Shown piece after piece: positions 10,043 through 19,311 of a DNA stretch of 40,154 nucleotides. Numbering within the stretch: position 1 is the first letter of the stretch; the number at the start of each line of letters is the position of its first letter. Origin of the DNA: Stentor roeselii (lineage: Eukaryota; Ciliophora; Heterotrichea; Heterotrichida; Stentoridae); contig RSEH01000345.1 of NCBI GenBank assembly GCA_006503475.1, positions 1 through 40,154 on the forward strand, given 5' to 3'. A program made the translations under genes and the position numbers. Under the pieces are notes generated by a model. The model did no database searches, was not told the origin of the DNA, and saw only the letters and a list, made by a program, of their open reading frames with translations.

Positions 10043-12398
10043 ATTTATAATTTAATATATTCGCCTATTTCTTTTGATTAATTAGAGCTAATTGCTTGAG
10101 TATATAATAAAATTAGATATTGAAAGACGAGTTTCATATCAGATTACTTCATAATCTTATAAGTTTTAGTTTGAATATTTCATTTCCTTTGAACAAAAGA
10201 AAATCAATTGTAAATTCATAGTGAATTTGAAGTTTTATCAATTATTTTGATACCTAGTTCAATTGTTTGAACTATGATGTTCGGATTATGATTTACAAAT
10301 TTCAATCGATCTTAGTTTTTTCAAGGAGATGATAATCTTAACATAATTTATGCAACTTTTGAAGTAAAAGATTTACCGATATTCACGCCTAAACATTATC
10401 AAAACATCAGCATAAAATAGTTGATAAGTGATTTCTATTAAAGAATTTACTTAAAAAATTATCAAATTTAAACTTAAGGAAATTTTGGCGTATATTATTA
10501 AACTTATAGCAGATCTTACATTTACAAAGATATAGCATAAAACATTAATTCTTTAATTAATTTATTATCATATCTAAGTATATATGGTTCTTAGTAGTTT
10601 ATCGAATTATTAAACACAAAACAAATAATAATTTTCATAATATCAAACATTCCAGCAAAGTTGAATAATTTAATGATTCATTTATAGTTAAATCTTTAAA
10701 GATAATCTTTTTATTTCTTACTAAATTTTAAATTTTAAATTGAAACTTATTATCTGATCCATTTATTTACAAGATGCAAAATATAAAATTACTTATTTAA
10801 CAGAGGTAATACCAATAAGCTAATAATCTCTCAAATAAAATTTAAAAATAAATGGCAAATATAGAAAGAATTTCAGATGAAACTTGATTCTACACCAGTG
10901 AACTTCTAAATTGGATTCCTCATTGTAAAGGCATCAAATCTAACACCATCGGGATCGAAGTCGAATTGAACTGGCCAAAGGATTGAAATCGTATTTGTTT
11001 ATTAGATCTCGGCACTTTAAGTCTGCCAGTAAAGTTAAATAAAAGTCAAATAAATTTAGAAAACACGCACACTGAAGTTCAATACTAAATTAACTAAAAA
11101 CTATGAAGAAACGATAATTTTTGAATTCAGAAAAACTTAAGTAATCTTTTGATGATATTCAACTTTAACTAAGTTATTGAAGTACAAAAATTTTATTTCG
11201 AGCATAGAAATCTTATAATAAAGCAATCAGAGTATCAAAGTAATTATGGTTTGTTATTAGGTATTCTTTATTTTCTACAATCTTTACTATAGTTGCCTGA
11301 TATATCTGTCGATCAATAATTAACGCAAAGAGAAGTTGAGTATATTGAATTTTTACTAGTAACTTAATTTCAAATCATATAAAGCAAAAGCTGTTAATAA
11401 ATGGCTAGTGATAACATTATGATGATGAAAGTAGATATGTAAATGAATCATCAAACCTTCAAGATATTCTCATAATACTACAGGAAGTAATTCCAGAAGA
11501 GCAAGTCAAAACTTTACACTCAAAACTTTTAAAAAGCTAAATCTCCATCAATATGTATCAGTTCATTCAATCGCCAAACAATAAAGAAAATTTCTTCGAA
11601 GGAAGACATTCTCTTTGGTAAGTTCTACGAAAGGAGTGCTAATCTCGATACCAGAACGAAAGTTTTTATCTCCACATCTTAAAATACATTTCTTCTCTGA
11701 AGTGCAATACACGACTTTCAGCCAAGTCGAAAGCCTTACCAAGTAAAGCTTAGAAAAGAGGAATTCATCATCATTGTACTTGAAAGTTTGTACCAACTAA
11801 GACAAGAAGCCAGAATTTACTATAAATTCAGTAAAAGAGCTCTTCAAGACGTAAGAGATATTAAGAAGGTGTAACTGATTTCAGAAGACCTAAGAAATTA
11901 CCTTCGATTAGTTATAGTGAAGCTGATGATCCTATCAAATAACTTGCTGGATTCTTCAATTCTAAAAAATAAGAATTTGATAGATGAATTCAAATCAAAC
12001 AACAGATCAGGGATTAAATAATTGAATAACAATTTTGAAAATATTTAAGAAAAATTATGATGTTTTAACTAATATTGAAGATAAATTCATTGATTACTAT
12101 ACCAGTAATTTGGTTAGTGTTTGGAACTTAAAAACATTGATTTAGATTTCAAAAAGAAGAAACTAATTATCAATTATTATTAGACATCTAATATATAGAA
12201 GTACTATTGATTAAATTTTTGTTAAAACAACTTATCTTGAAAATTTGTTGAAAAGGCTATCGAAAAATTAATTTATTATATAAAACATGAATATATAAGA
12301 TTACCACTTAGAGAATCATACAATAACTAGAGTTAATCAGTCTACATAATTGAAAACTAAATCTTACCTAGAAACTATAAAATAATTATTTAGAAAGT
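10043..12398. other. Long divergent spacer with gene relic
   Basis: 2.35 kb between two divergently transcribed genes, so it must hold both promoters. About 10050-10850 is extremely AT-rich (10-20% GC in places) with nothing recognised. From 10852 on, GC rises to 32-43% in islands and one forward frame stays unusually open (see the pseudogene entry 10852-12045). Confidence 0.6.
10852..12045 (+). pseudogene. Probable gene relic in one frame, interrupted only by stops
   Basis: An ATG at 10852 opens a frame of 78 codons that meets only TGA (10885, 10984) before TAA at 11086. If those TGA are Trp, it reads as ordinary protein, starting MANIERISDET. The same frame is again open from 11533 to 12018: 162 codons with only three stops (TAA 11680, TGA 11698, TAA 11872), where about 13 are expected at this base composition. 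GC in the islands is at genic level (32-43%) against 10-25% around them. The middle part (11293-11530) is dense in stops. No frameshift is needed between the islands. I recognise no family. The alternative is a small gene of 78 codons using UGA as Trp and ending at 11086. A minus-strand frame at 11563-11796 is taken as a shadow. Confidence 0.4.
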
Positions 12399-13691
12399 AT
12401 GAATTTGTTACTTATTGACCTTCTCATGGTTCATCCAGATCAAAGAACAAGTTCCCTTTTAGATTCGATTTTTCGTCTAACAAGTAACCTGAAATTCTTT
12501 CAAGATATGACGGAAAAGGAGGAATCATCTAAATTGCATCAAGAATGCTGCAAAGTTATGACTGTAAAGTCATTTGAAGAGAATCAGTATGTCTTTCATC
12601 AAGGAGAGGAAGCAGATGGGATGTATATTGTTCTGAAAGGGACACTGAAAACAATAGCTAATATATCAGAAAACGCTCAATCAAGTGAAAAATTGCAAGA
12701 AAAAACTAATGATATTCTAGGTGTTGGTCAGTACTTCGGAGATCTAGCCTTAATTAATGATAGTCCAAGATACTTCTCTGCAATCTGCTTGGAGCCAACA
12801 ATTCTGATCGTGTTAAATAAGCAAGACTACCAAATAATAGCCAAAGCTCAAGAAAAACAATTAAACGAAAAAGTTGAATTTCTAAGAAGTTTGGATACTT
12901 TTCGGACCTGGACAAAGGTGGCGATTCAGAAGCTGAGCTATTTTTTCAAGAGTTTATCATTTAAAAAAGGAAAGACAGTCTACAAAGAAGGAGATGCTCC
13001 TAAAGACGTCTTCATTGTCAAATCAGGAGAATTCATTTTCACCCAAAAGTATTTGATGGACATTCAAGACCCTTCTGATGATGAGATTTTTGGAAAGCTG
13101 ACAAGAAGAACCATTAAAAAACCCTTTCGGCTGAAAAAACTGAATTTTGTCATCAAATGTAAAGGAGAAATTTTTGGGTATACAGAGATTTATCAGAAAC
13201 TTCAAGGAAGGCAATTTACTTGTACTTGCAACTCAACTTTTGGAGAACTTTTTGTCATTTCTGATAAAAATTTTGCGAAAAGGGTTACTCATCCTGATAC
13301 TTTGAAGTTAATTGAAGAAAGATGTGAAAAATCTAACTCTGAAATCAAGATGAGGATCAGTAAATTGAAGATTACTGAAAAGATGAAGGATCAGATGAGC
13401 TACACACCTACAACTAGAATAAAAATGTTGACTAGTGAGAGAGAAAAGACTCAGAAGATCCAAACATCGAAAAACTTCTGTTTGAGTAACAGATTTAAAA
13501 CTCCAAATTTTATTCAAAGAATTATCGAAGCTAATCAATCAAAGGTGCAAAATAAAAACATTCAATTAAATGATGCACACAGTTCAATGTTCCCAACAGA
13601 GATTTCAGAAAGAAGCATTAAAAATAAAGTGATCCTATCGAACTCGAATGTTTTAACAAAATCAGTGAGATATTCTTTGATAAATAGATAG
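12399..13691 (+). CDS. Protein with two cyclic-nucleotide-binding-like domains
   Basis: 430 residues. The first domain (about residues 50-155) has the jelly-roll pattern of CAP/PKA regulatory folds: VFHQGEEADGMYIVLKG, then the phosphate-binding cassette GQYFGDLALINDSPRYFSA. The cassette keeps the Arg that binds the cyclic phosphate and has Asp in place of the usual Glu. The second domain (about 185-300) starts VYKEGDAPKDVFIVKSGEF. Its cassette is degenerate (GEIFGYTEI, GRQFTCTC), so it probably binds no nucleotide. The C-terminal 120 residues are basic and low in complexity. There is no kinase domain or channel segment, so it resembles a PKA-regulatory-like or CNB-only protein, common in ciliates. 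No RIIa dimerisation helix or pseudosubstrate site is evident. Met10 is a possible alternative start. Confidence 0.85.
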   Translation: MNLLLIDLLMVHPDQRTSSLLDSIFRLTSNLKFFQDMTEKEESSKLHQECCKVMTVKSFEENQYVFHQGEEADGMYIVLKGTLKTIANISENAQSSEKLQEKTNDILGVGQYFGDLALINDSPRYFSAICLEPTILIVLNKQDYQIIAKAQEKQLNEKVEFLRSLDTFRTWTKVAIQKLSYFFKSLSFKKGKTVYKEGDAPKDVFIVKSGEFIFTQKYLMDIQDPSDDEIFGKLTRRTIKKPFRLKKLNFVIKCKGEIFGYTEIYQKLQGRQFTCTCNSTFGELFVISDKNFAKRVTHPDTLKLIEERCEKSNSEIKMRISKLKITEKMKDQMSYTPTTRIKMLTSEREKTQKIQTSKNFCLSNRFKTPNFIQRIIEANQSKVQNKNIQLNDAHSSMFPTEISERSIKNKVILSNSNVLTKSVRYSLINR

Positions 13692-15258
13692 TTAAATTCA
13701 CTTCATATATACTGAAAAAGAGTAGAAATATTAAAGCATCATTCGCTTCTTAACCTTAAATACAATATACAGTAGACACTATCTAAAGTGCGCTTCATCG
13801 GGACCTAAAGTGTTGGCTCTTTACATATCTACCCACTTATTCAATTTTTAAAAATTCACTATTAATTCATAATATCTAAGAACCCAAATAACAATTTAAT
13901 TTATTTGTTTGATTTTGATATCAAAATCTATCTAAGACTTAGTCATTCGGCTTAAGTTTTTACATAAAATCTTGTCATTTTACTTGGTAATAATTTTTAT
14001 ACTCTTTATGCTTATTGCATATATTACTCAGAAAATCTTTGATATTTTGAGGATCTTCATAACCATATGCGCCATAATTTTTATTTTCTTTTCCAAATAT
14101 AATCATTCTTTAGTTTCGTCATGATGTTTATTCAAGATATCATCAACTAAGCTTTTGTGAAACCCTCACAAGATTTAATAAAATATCTATTTCTGAATAG
14201 TATACAGCTTGCATATAAATTTAGGATTAAATCCTAATTTGTGTCTCTTTTCAATTGATTTAAACAAGCCATATGATACTGTACATTTTGCTGATTTGAT
14301 TTTTCAGTTAATTTCAAATTATTTTTTGAAGTATATGTAAGATAAAGTAGCGTTGAGTGCTTGAACTTTTTTAAAACAATCTTAAACCAGCTCATTTATT
14401 TATTTGTTTTCATTTTCCTAATCTTTCTGCACTGGCTCATATAATATTAAAATATAAATTCGAGGGATTACCTATTTTTATATTTTAATACAGTTCCTTT
14501 GCTTATTCTGAATTCTATTATAGTCTCTCTTTTATAAAACGCATGATCTAGGAATGCCTTACTTTGATATTTTTAATTCAAGAATTTTATCCTACTCATT
14601 AATTATAATCCCTAGTTTATGCAAAGCATTTTTTATAATAGGACTTTCTCTGTTTCTTACTTAAAACAAATTGAAATTATAAAAAATGTAGAGATTTTAA
14701 ATTATTTTAATAAATCTAACTGGTTTATGCAGTTTTTAGTGCCCTTTAAATAATGTTTACTCTATTGGATTCATTTTTGATCTTTGAAAACTTGAATAGT
14801 TGTTTATTAATTCTTCATATTTTCAATTTTATAATAAATCTTAAAAATTTTTTAATACATATTCTAAATAATTTCTTTTCATCTCACAAAAATTTTAATT
14901 ATATTTAGATATCATAACTTTTATTAACTTAAATCACTATTTCTTTAACTTAATAATATTCATGCTGAATCCAAATAATCCTAAATAAGAATTGAGTGTT
15001 GTTAGGGTTCTTCATACTTCTATCGATATGAAAACAAACGATTTGAGTAAATACTACTGAATAAATAAATCTCTAAACTATTGTTCAGATAATTACATCC
15101 TAGAGTATTTCAAATACTTATTATTTAAAAGAATAAGAAAATTCCAACCAAATTAAAAAAATGATTGAATCAACGTCACTATAGACTAAAACTCAGAAAG
15201 ATTATATTCTCGAAAAAATTATCTTGTCCTTAACATTATGATTATTAAACCTACCTAT
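13692..15258. other. Spacer between convergent genes with repeat copy B
   Basis: 1.57 kb downstream of both flanking genes. It contains the second copy of the dispersed repeat (14270-14640) and an adjoining open minus-strand stretch. The rest, about 14650-15250, is AT-rich and I see nothing in it. A single TGTTAGGG octamer at 15000-15007 is within chance expectation. Confidence 0.6.
13930..14640 (-). repeat. Decayed dispersed repeat, copy B, with remnant reading frame
   Basis: 14355-14640 aligns with 870-1140 in the same orientation (shared blocks listed under copy A). Further along the minus strand, an ATG at 14106 opens 43 codons of good protein character (starting MIIFGKENKNYGAYGYEDP) that end at TGA 13977. 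If TGA is read through, the frame runs on with TAA interruptions. Another minus frame near 14230-14290 reads KCTVSYGLFKSIEKRHKLG. The pieces are in different frames, so this copy has suffered indels. It is probably a transposon or gene-family relic. No family is recognised. Confidence 0.5.
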
Positions 15259-18200
15259 CTATTTATATTCTTCAGTAATTTGAACTAACGGAATATAAGA
15301 AAGAACAGTATCAAAATTCGGTCTTATTTTCGGATCAACAGTCAACATCTTTTTAAGAAATGTTTTAGTCTCCCCAGAAAAATCCAATAATTTATTCTCA
15401 ACATCTTGGGCAGCATTATTTTTATTAAAGCTCGGATCAGTGAAATCCCAAAGTGTAAGTAAATTCAAAAGAACCAATCCCAAGCTATAAACATCAGCTT
15501 TTTCAAGAATGTCTATATCTTCTCTGTTCTCAATAGTTTCAATTTGTAAATCCATTTCAGGAGCGAGGAAGTATTTTGATCTAACATCTTTGAAGCTTTT
15601 AGAAGTCAAGCATTTTTCAGGATCTTTGACAGATGAACAGTGATAGTTCATGATTTTTGTTTGAAATTTCTCGTTTACTGCAATATTCGAGGATTTTATG
15701 TCACTGTGAACGATGCTTAGTTCTTTTAGCAGGCCAAAGGAGTGCACAAGTCTGTATGCTATTTTCAGAAACTTTCTTTCATCAACAAACATATTGGCTT
15801 CTTTCATTTCTTGTATTTTTGTTTCTAAATTCATAGAAAAAGCCTCTATCACGAGAGTAATCGATTTTTTTGTGTAATATGTTCCATAAAACTTGACAAA
15901 ACAGTTCTTCTTTGATGATAGCTTTGAAAGTTTTTCATGAATTTCGATTTCTCTACCTATATCTGCCTGAAGGTCTTTGTTTAAAGAAGAATATTTTTTT
16001 GCGATTATTTTTAAATTTTTATAAGTTCCTGGAAAGACTGAAACTGAGAAATTTGTTCTTTTGTCTTCGTATATTGGAGATGTTTTGTCAAATTTTAAAT
16101 GTTTTTTATCTATGTAAAACTCTTGGGCTATTTCTTGTTCATTTATTTTATTTAAATTGCTATTTATCAAGGTGTGCGATTTTATATGATTGATATGAGC
16201 TTGATTCAAACTATGCAAAGTATTATATGCAGATATTATAGTTGGATGGTTTCTGGGATATACCTTTTGGGCTAAATCAATATATTTATGTAAAGATGTT
16301 TTTGATTTGTCATATTGGTGAGTTGCTTTATATAGTTCATATAAGTCTTTGAAGGTCGATGTTAAGCTTTGATAGTTTCTTGGTATTTGTTTTTCAATAA
16401 TTTGAATTTCTTCTAAAAAGTAACCTTCTGCTCTAAAATAATCCTTTTTATTAAAATAATTGGAACCCAAGATATTACAAATTTCTGCAAGATCTAAATT
16501 TCTTACCCAGTCCTTAATTTTAACAAACAACTGATCAATAATCTTATCATTTCCAGATTCCAAATTAATCATTAATGATCTTTTAATATCCTTAAAGTCA
16601 ACTGGGCCAATATCAAAAGTGAAAGGCCATCCTTCTCTTCTTCTAGACGAGACTAAGTATTTCACATTAATATTCGCATTGTAATACTCTCTTAGCTGAT
16701 TCATTTCATCGAATCCATCAAAAAGTAAAAGGATTTTTCTTTGTTTACTTTTCATTTTTTTATATAAGCTTCCTTCTGTTTTACTCTCTTGGGTGATTTC
16801 GAAGGCCTCTGTTAATCTCTTCAAGTTTATGATTTGAAGTGATTCAATCACTACAATTTTTTCGTATTTAAACTTGAATTGATCACAGTACTGATAGGCT
16901 AACCATGATTTTCCTACTCCAGCTGGTCCATAAATGACGACGAAGTTTGTTTCTTTGAAAAGATTGTGAATATTTTTTGAATCTTTTTTCCTCTGTATGC
17001 AAAAGTTATGGTTTTGATGCACGAAATATCTGATCTTTTGGTCTTCATTTGGATTTGGAATGTAGGGTTTGCTTTTAATACAAATCCTTACTCTTAAATC
17101 CTGTTCTTTTTTCTTCCTATCGCCAATTATCTTCTTAGCCATTCCGCCAATAACTTTATCCTTATTAACTCTAAGCACTTTCAACATCTTGATAGTTTGC
17201 TCTCTAACTTCCCATTGATCTGATTCGCTAAGTCTTTGAACAACTTTCAGAATTTCAAGTAAAAACTCATCAGGAATCCTTTCATAAACGACACAGTTCC
17301 TTAAAAATTCAATCAAAGCAAAGCATTCTTCTAATCTAAGTCTTTCAATCATTGTAAACTCAAATTCCAATACTTTTTTCATTTCTTCCTTAATTTCTTC
17401 CGAGTTCTGCTCAAAAACATCAAAAAGTTCGAATTTAATTAAAAATGCTGAGGTTCCTTCAAATCGGCTCCTTAAAAAATCGCACCGTTTAGAGACTTCA
17501 CTGATAAAAATCGCCGGGTTGATAATTTTAAGAGATTTAAAAACTGCCATAAGTTCAACAGAGTCACTAACAATAACTTTCCAGTACTTTTCAAAGGCTT
17601 TTGAGTCAAGAAGCAGCTTTCGAATGATCTTGAGTTCGAAAATAACAGAAAGTTCAGGAACTGTTTTTTTAATTAAAATTTTAGTTGCCTCTTCCAGTTT
17701 TTCTATCATATTTACCTGCAGAGATTTTGGGAATAGATGACCACTGTTTTTGATGAAATGCATGAAAAGAAACTTCCTCATTTTTTTCGTTAAGACCTGA
17801 CGACAGTAAGAGTAAAAATCGCTTGTCCAGATGAATTTATTTTGCGTGATTTTGAAGAGAAATAGGAAAATAAGGTTTGGGTTACTGCAGGTGTAAGCAT
17901 TGATATCAGCAAGACTTTCAAGTAATCCAATGTTTAAAGTCCCGGTTTTGATGTTTTCATTAACAGAAAGTGATAATTCTGCTGCTTTTTCTTCATTTTG
18001 TTCAAGAAATGACTTCTCCAGCTTCTCGTATTTTTCCTCGGCTTGCTGCTCGGTTTGAATCCATTTAGCTTTGTTTACTTTATTCCCAGAACCGAGAAGT
18101 CCTCGGCAAATCTTGATTTCTAGGGTTTTTCTGTTGATAAAAAGTTTTCTTTGTAGAAGAGAAGGGATTGATTTTAAATATTGAAACTCTGGAGGAGATA

Positions 18201-18330
18201 TACTGTTAAAAGTTCCTACCCAAGTGATTTTCAGGGATTTTGATTCAACTTTAGCATATAGATCAGTGTTCAGTAATGAAAAGGTTACTTTGTAATTTCC
18301 AACTAGATCGAGGATTATAAAATCATTCAT
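15259..18330 (-). CDS. NLR-like fusion: helical N-terminus, P-loop NTPase, TPR-like repeats, pseudokinase
   Basis: 1023 residues, one exon. Residues 1-440 are mostly helical, with a patch near 370-400 (QWEVREQTIKMLKVLR) like ARM/HEAT repeats. A STAND-type NTPase follows: Walker A 468-GPAGVGKS-475, Walker B ILLLFDGFDE with Asp538 and Asp541, and a sensor-like YLVSSRRREGWP about 25 residues later, as in NACHT/NB-ARC proteins. Residues about 610-720 look like paired TPR helices (NYFNKKDYFRAEGYFLEE). From about 765 there is a protein kinase fold. It has Lys in IIAKK and H875-S-D877 in the catalytic loop (HSDIKSSN). The sequence N895-Y-H stands where DFG should be. APE (LAPEM) and DVYSLG are kept. 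Loss of the DFG Asp suggests a pseudokinase. NLR proteins of plants, animals and fungi pair a sensor repeat with an effector domain. A sensing role here is inference. Confidence 0.87.
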   Translation of the reverse strand: MNDFIILDLVGNYKVTFSLLNTDLYAKVESKSLKITWVGTFNSISPPEFQYLKSIPSLLQRKLFINRKTLEIKICRGLLGSGNKVNKAKWIQTEQQAEEKYEKLEKSFLEQNEEKAAELSLSVNENIKTGTLNIGLLESLADINAYTCSNPNLIFLFLFKITQNKFIWTSDFYSYCRQVLTKKMRKFLFMHFIKNSGHLFPKSLQVNMIEKLEEATKILIKKTVPELSVIFELKIIRKLLLDSKAFEKYWKVIVSDSVELMAVFKSLKIINPAIFISEVSKRCDFLRSRFEGTSAFLIKFELFDVFEQNSEEIKEEMKKVLEFEFTMIERLRLEECFALIEFLRNCVVYERIPDEFLLEILKVVQRLSESDQWEVREQTIKMLKVLRVNKDKVIGGMAKKIIGDRKKKEQDLRVRICIKSKPYIPNPNEDQKIRYFVHQNHNFCIQRKKDSKNIHNLFKETNFVVIYGPAGVGKSWLAYQYCDQFKFKYEKIVVIESLQIINLKRLTEAFEITQESKTEGSLYKKMKSKQRKILLLFDGFDEMNQLREYYNANINVKYLVSSRRREGWPFTFDIGPVDFKDIKRSLMINLESGNDKIIDQLFVKIKDWVRNLDLAEICNILGSNYFNKKDYFRAEGYFLEEIQIIEKQIPRNYQSLTSTFKDLYELYKATHQYDKSKTSLHKYIDLAQKVYPRNHPTIISAYNTLHSLNQAHINHIKSHTLINSNLNKINEQEIAQEFYIDKKHLKFDKTSPIYEDKRTNFSVSVFPGTYKNLKIIAKKYSSLNKDLQADIGREIEIHEKLSKLSSKKNCFVKFYGTYYTKKSITLVIEAFSMNLETKIQEMKEANMFVDERKFLKIAYRLVHSFGLLKELSIVHSDIKSSNIAVNEKFQTKIMNYHCSSVKDPEKCLTSKSFKDVRSKYFLAPEMDLQIETIENREDIDILEKADVYSLGLVLLNLLTLWDFTDPSFNKNNAAQDVENKLLDFSGETKTFLKKMLTVDPKIRPNFDTVLSYIPLVQITEEYK

Positions 18331-19311
18331 TATATTGAATGTTTCTAGAATGTTTAGATTATAGTTAGATAAGCTAGAATTTGCTCCAAAATAACAATGA
18401 AATAAAGTTTAATATAAATTTTGTTTTTAGATGGATGAAAGTATTGGTAGTAAGTTTCTCGCTACTTATTTGGTTAAAACCTCTCAATAAGGGAATCCAC
18501 TAAGCTTAAATATGATATTCCAATAGATATTGTTGTAATAATTGAAGAAAGCTGCTTAGCCAAATAATTTAATATTGTTATCTCATAATTAGTGAAAATT
18601 CGAGAAGATGATTCTAAACTACTCTACGAAATGCTACTGAAGTAGTTTTATCATTTACAGTAACCCCAGATAATAGTTTTGTCTATGAAGACCTTGTAAC
18701 TATGAGATTCTATTCAAAAACAACTCATGTATTTAATACTCATAATTCTACATTTTCCAATTAAGAGTATTTCTAAGACTTAAAATTTTACTATCTTGGT
18801 TATAAATGATATTCAAACTTTGATCGAATCCTTTTATTGTTTTTTATGAATGGATTCGATTTCGGTCTGAAATTATCCAAAAGGCTTTTTACCTTAGGAA
18901 GTATGAATCATGTTATTATCTATGACGAGAATATAAAAACAGTAAATTACTGATGCAAGGTTGTAATGAATGATAACTTAATTATATAAAATCAAATAAA
19001 AGATTCAGCATGTTGTGATACTTGCATAAATATATTATATGTTTGTTGTTTAAATGTATTTAATGATGAACTTATAATCTCTTCTACTCTGGAGGGTTAT
19101 TTTAGGAATTTATATGTTCCAGGTTGATTATGAATCGTAAAATCATTAAAAATAAATCTTGAAGCTTTTTCATCAAATAATTGTTTTAAAAATATTCATA
19201 TTTATAATCTGCCCCTATTTTTCCATTTTTCAAGACATTTTTTTATTGTCTTAGTGCCTGAAAAATCAAGTGATAATTAATCCTGCATTTTTAGAATTAA
19301 GATCCTTAAAA
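18331..19311. other. Divergent promoter spacer with gene relic
   Basis: About 980 bp between two divergent genes. The stretch 18618-18989 is an interrupted forward frame (separate entry). The last 300 bp before the start at 19312 are AT-rich and presumably hold the promoter. No motif is assigned. Confidence 0.6.
18618..18989 (+). pseudogene. Interrupted reading frame, probable gene fragment
   Basis: One forward frame runs 123 codons with only TAA at 18762 and 18774 and TGA at 18807 and 18951 before TAA at 18987. The first 48 codons and a later block of 47 are free of stops. The first block reads like a real protein (SFTVTPDNSFVYEDLV; then MRFYSKTTHVFNTHNSTF). The second contains ILLLFFMNGFDFGLKLSKR. 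About 10 stops are expected by chance. There is no start codon in a sensible place, so it is a fragment. It lies just upstream of the giant surface protein gene on the same strand, but I could not align it with that protein. It could be a decayed relative or a transposon piece. Confidence 0.4.

Noticed and set aside
11617-11632. Possible 16-nt introns in the 10852-12045 relic (for example GTAAGTTCTACGAAAG)
   Set aside because: The main frame is already open across these sites, and removing them breaks it; GT...AG pairs at this spacing are common by chance.
11563-11796. 77-codon minus-strand frame
   Set aside because: It starts at TTG, and the opposite forward frame is open over a much longer stretch, so it is taken as a shadow.
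15000-15007. Internal TGTTAGGG telomere octamer
   Set aside because: A single octamer is near chance expectation and has no tandem neighbours.
19270-19311. Extended N-terminus of the giant surface protein
   Set aside because: It begins at GTG; the first ATG (19312) gives a clean signal peptide.
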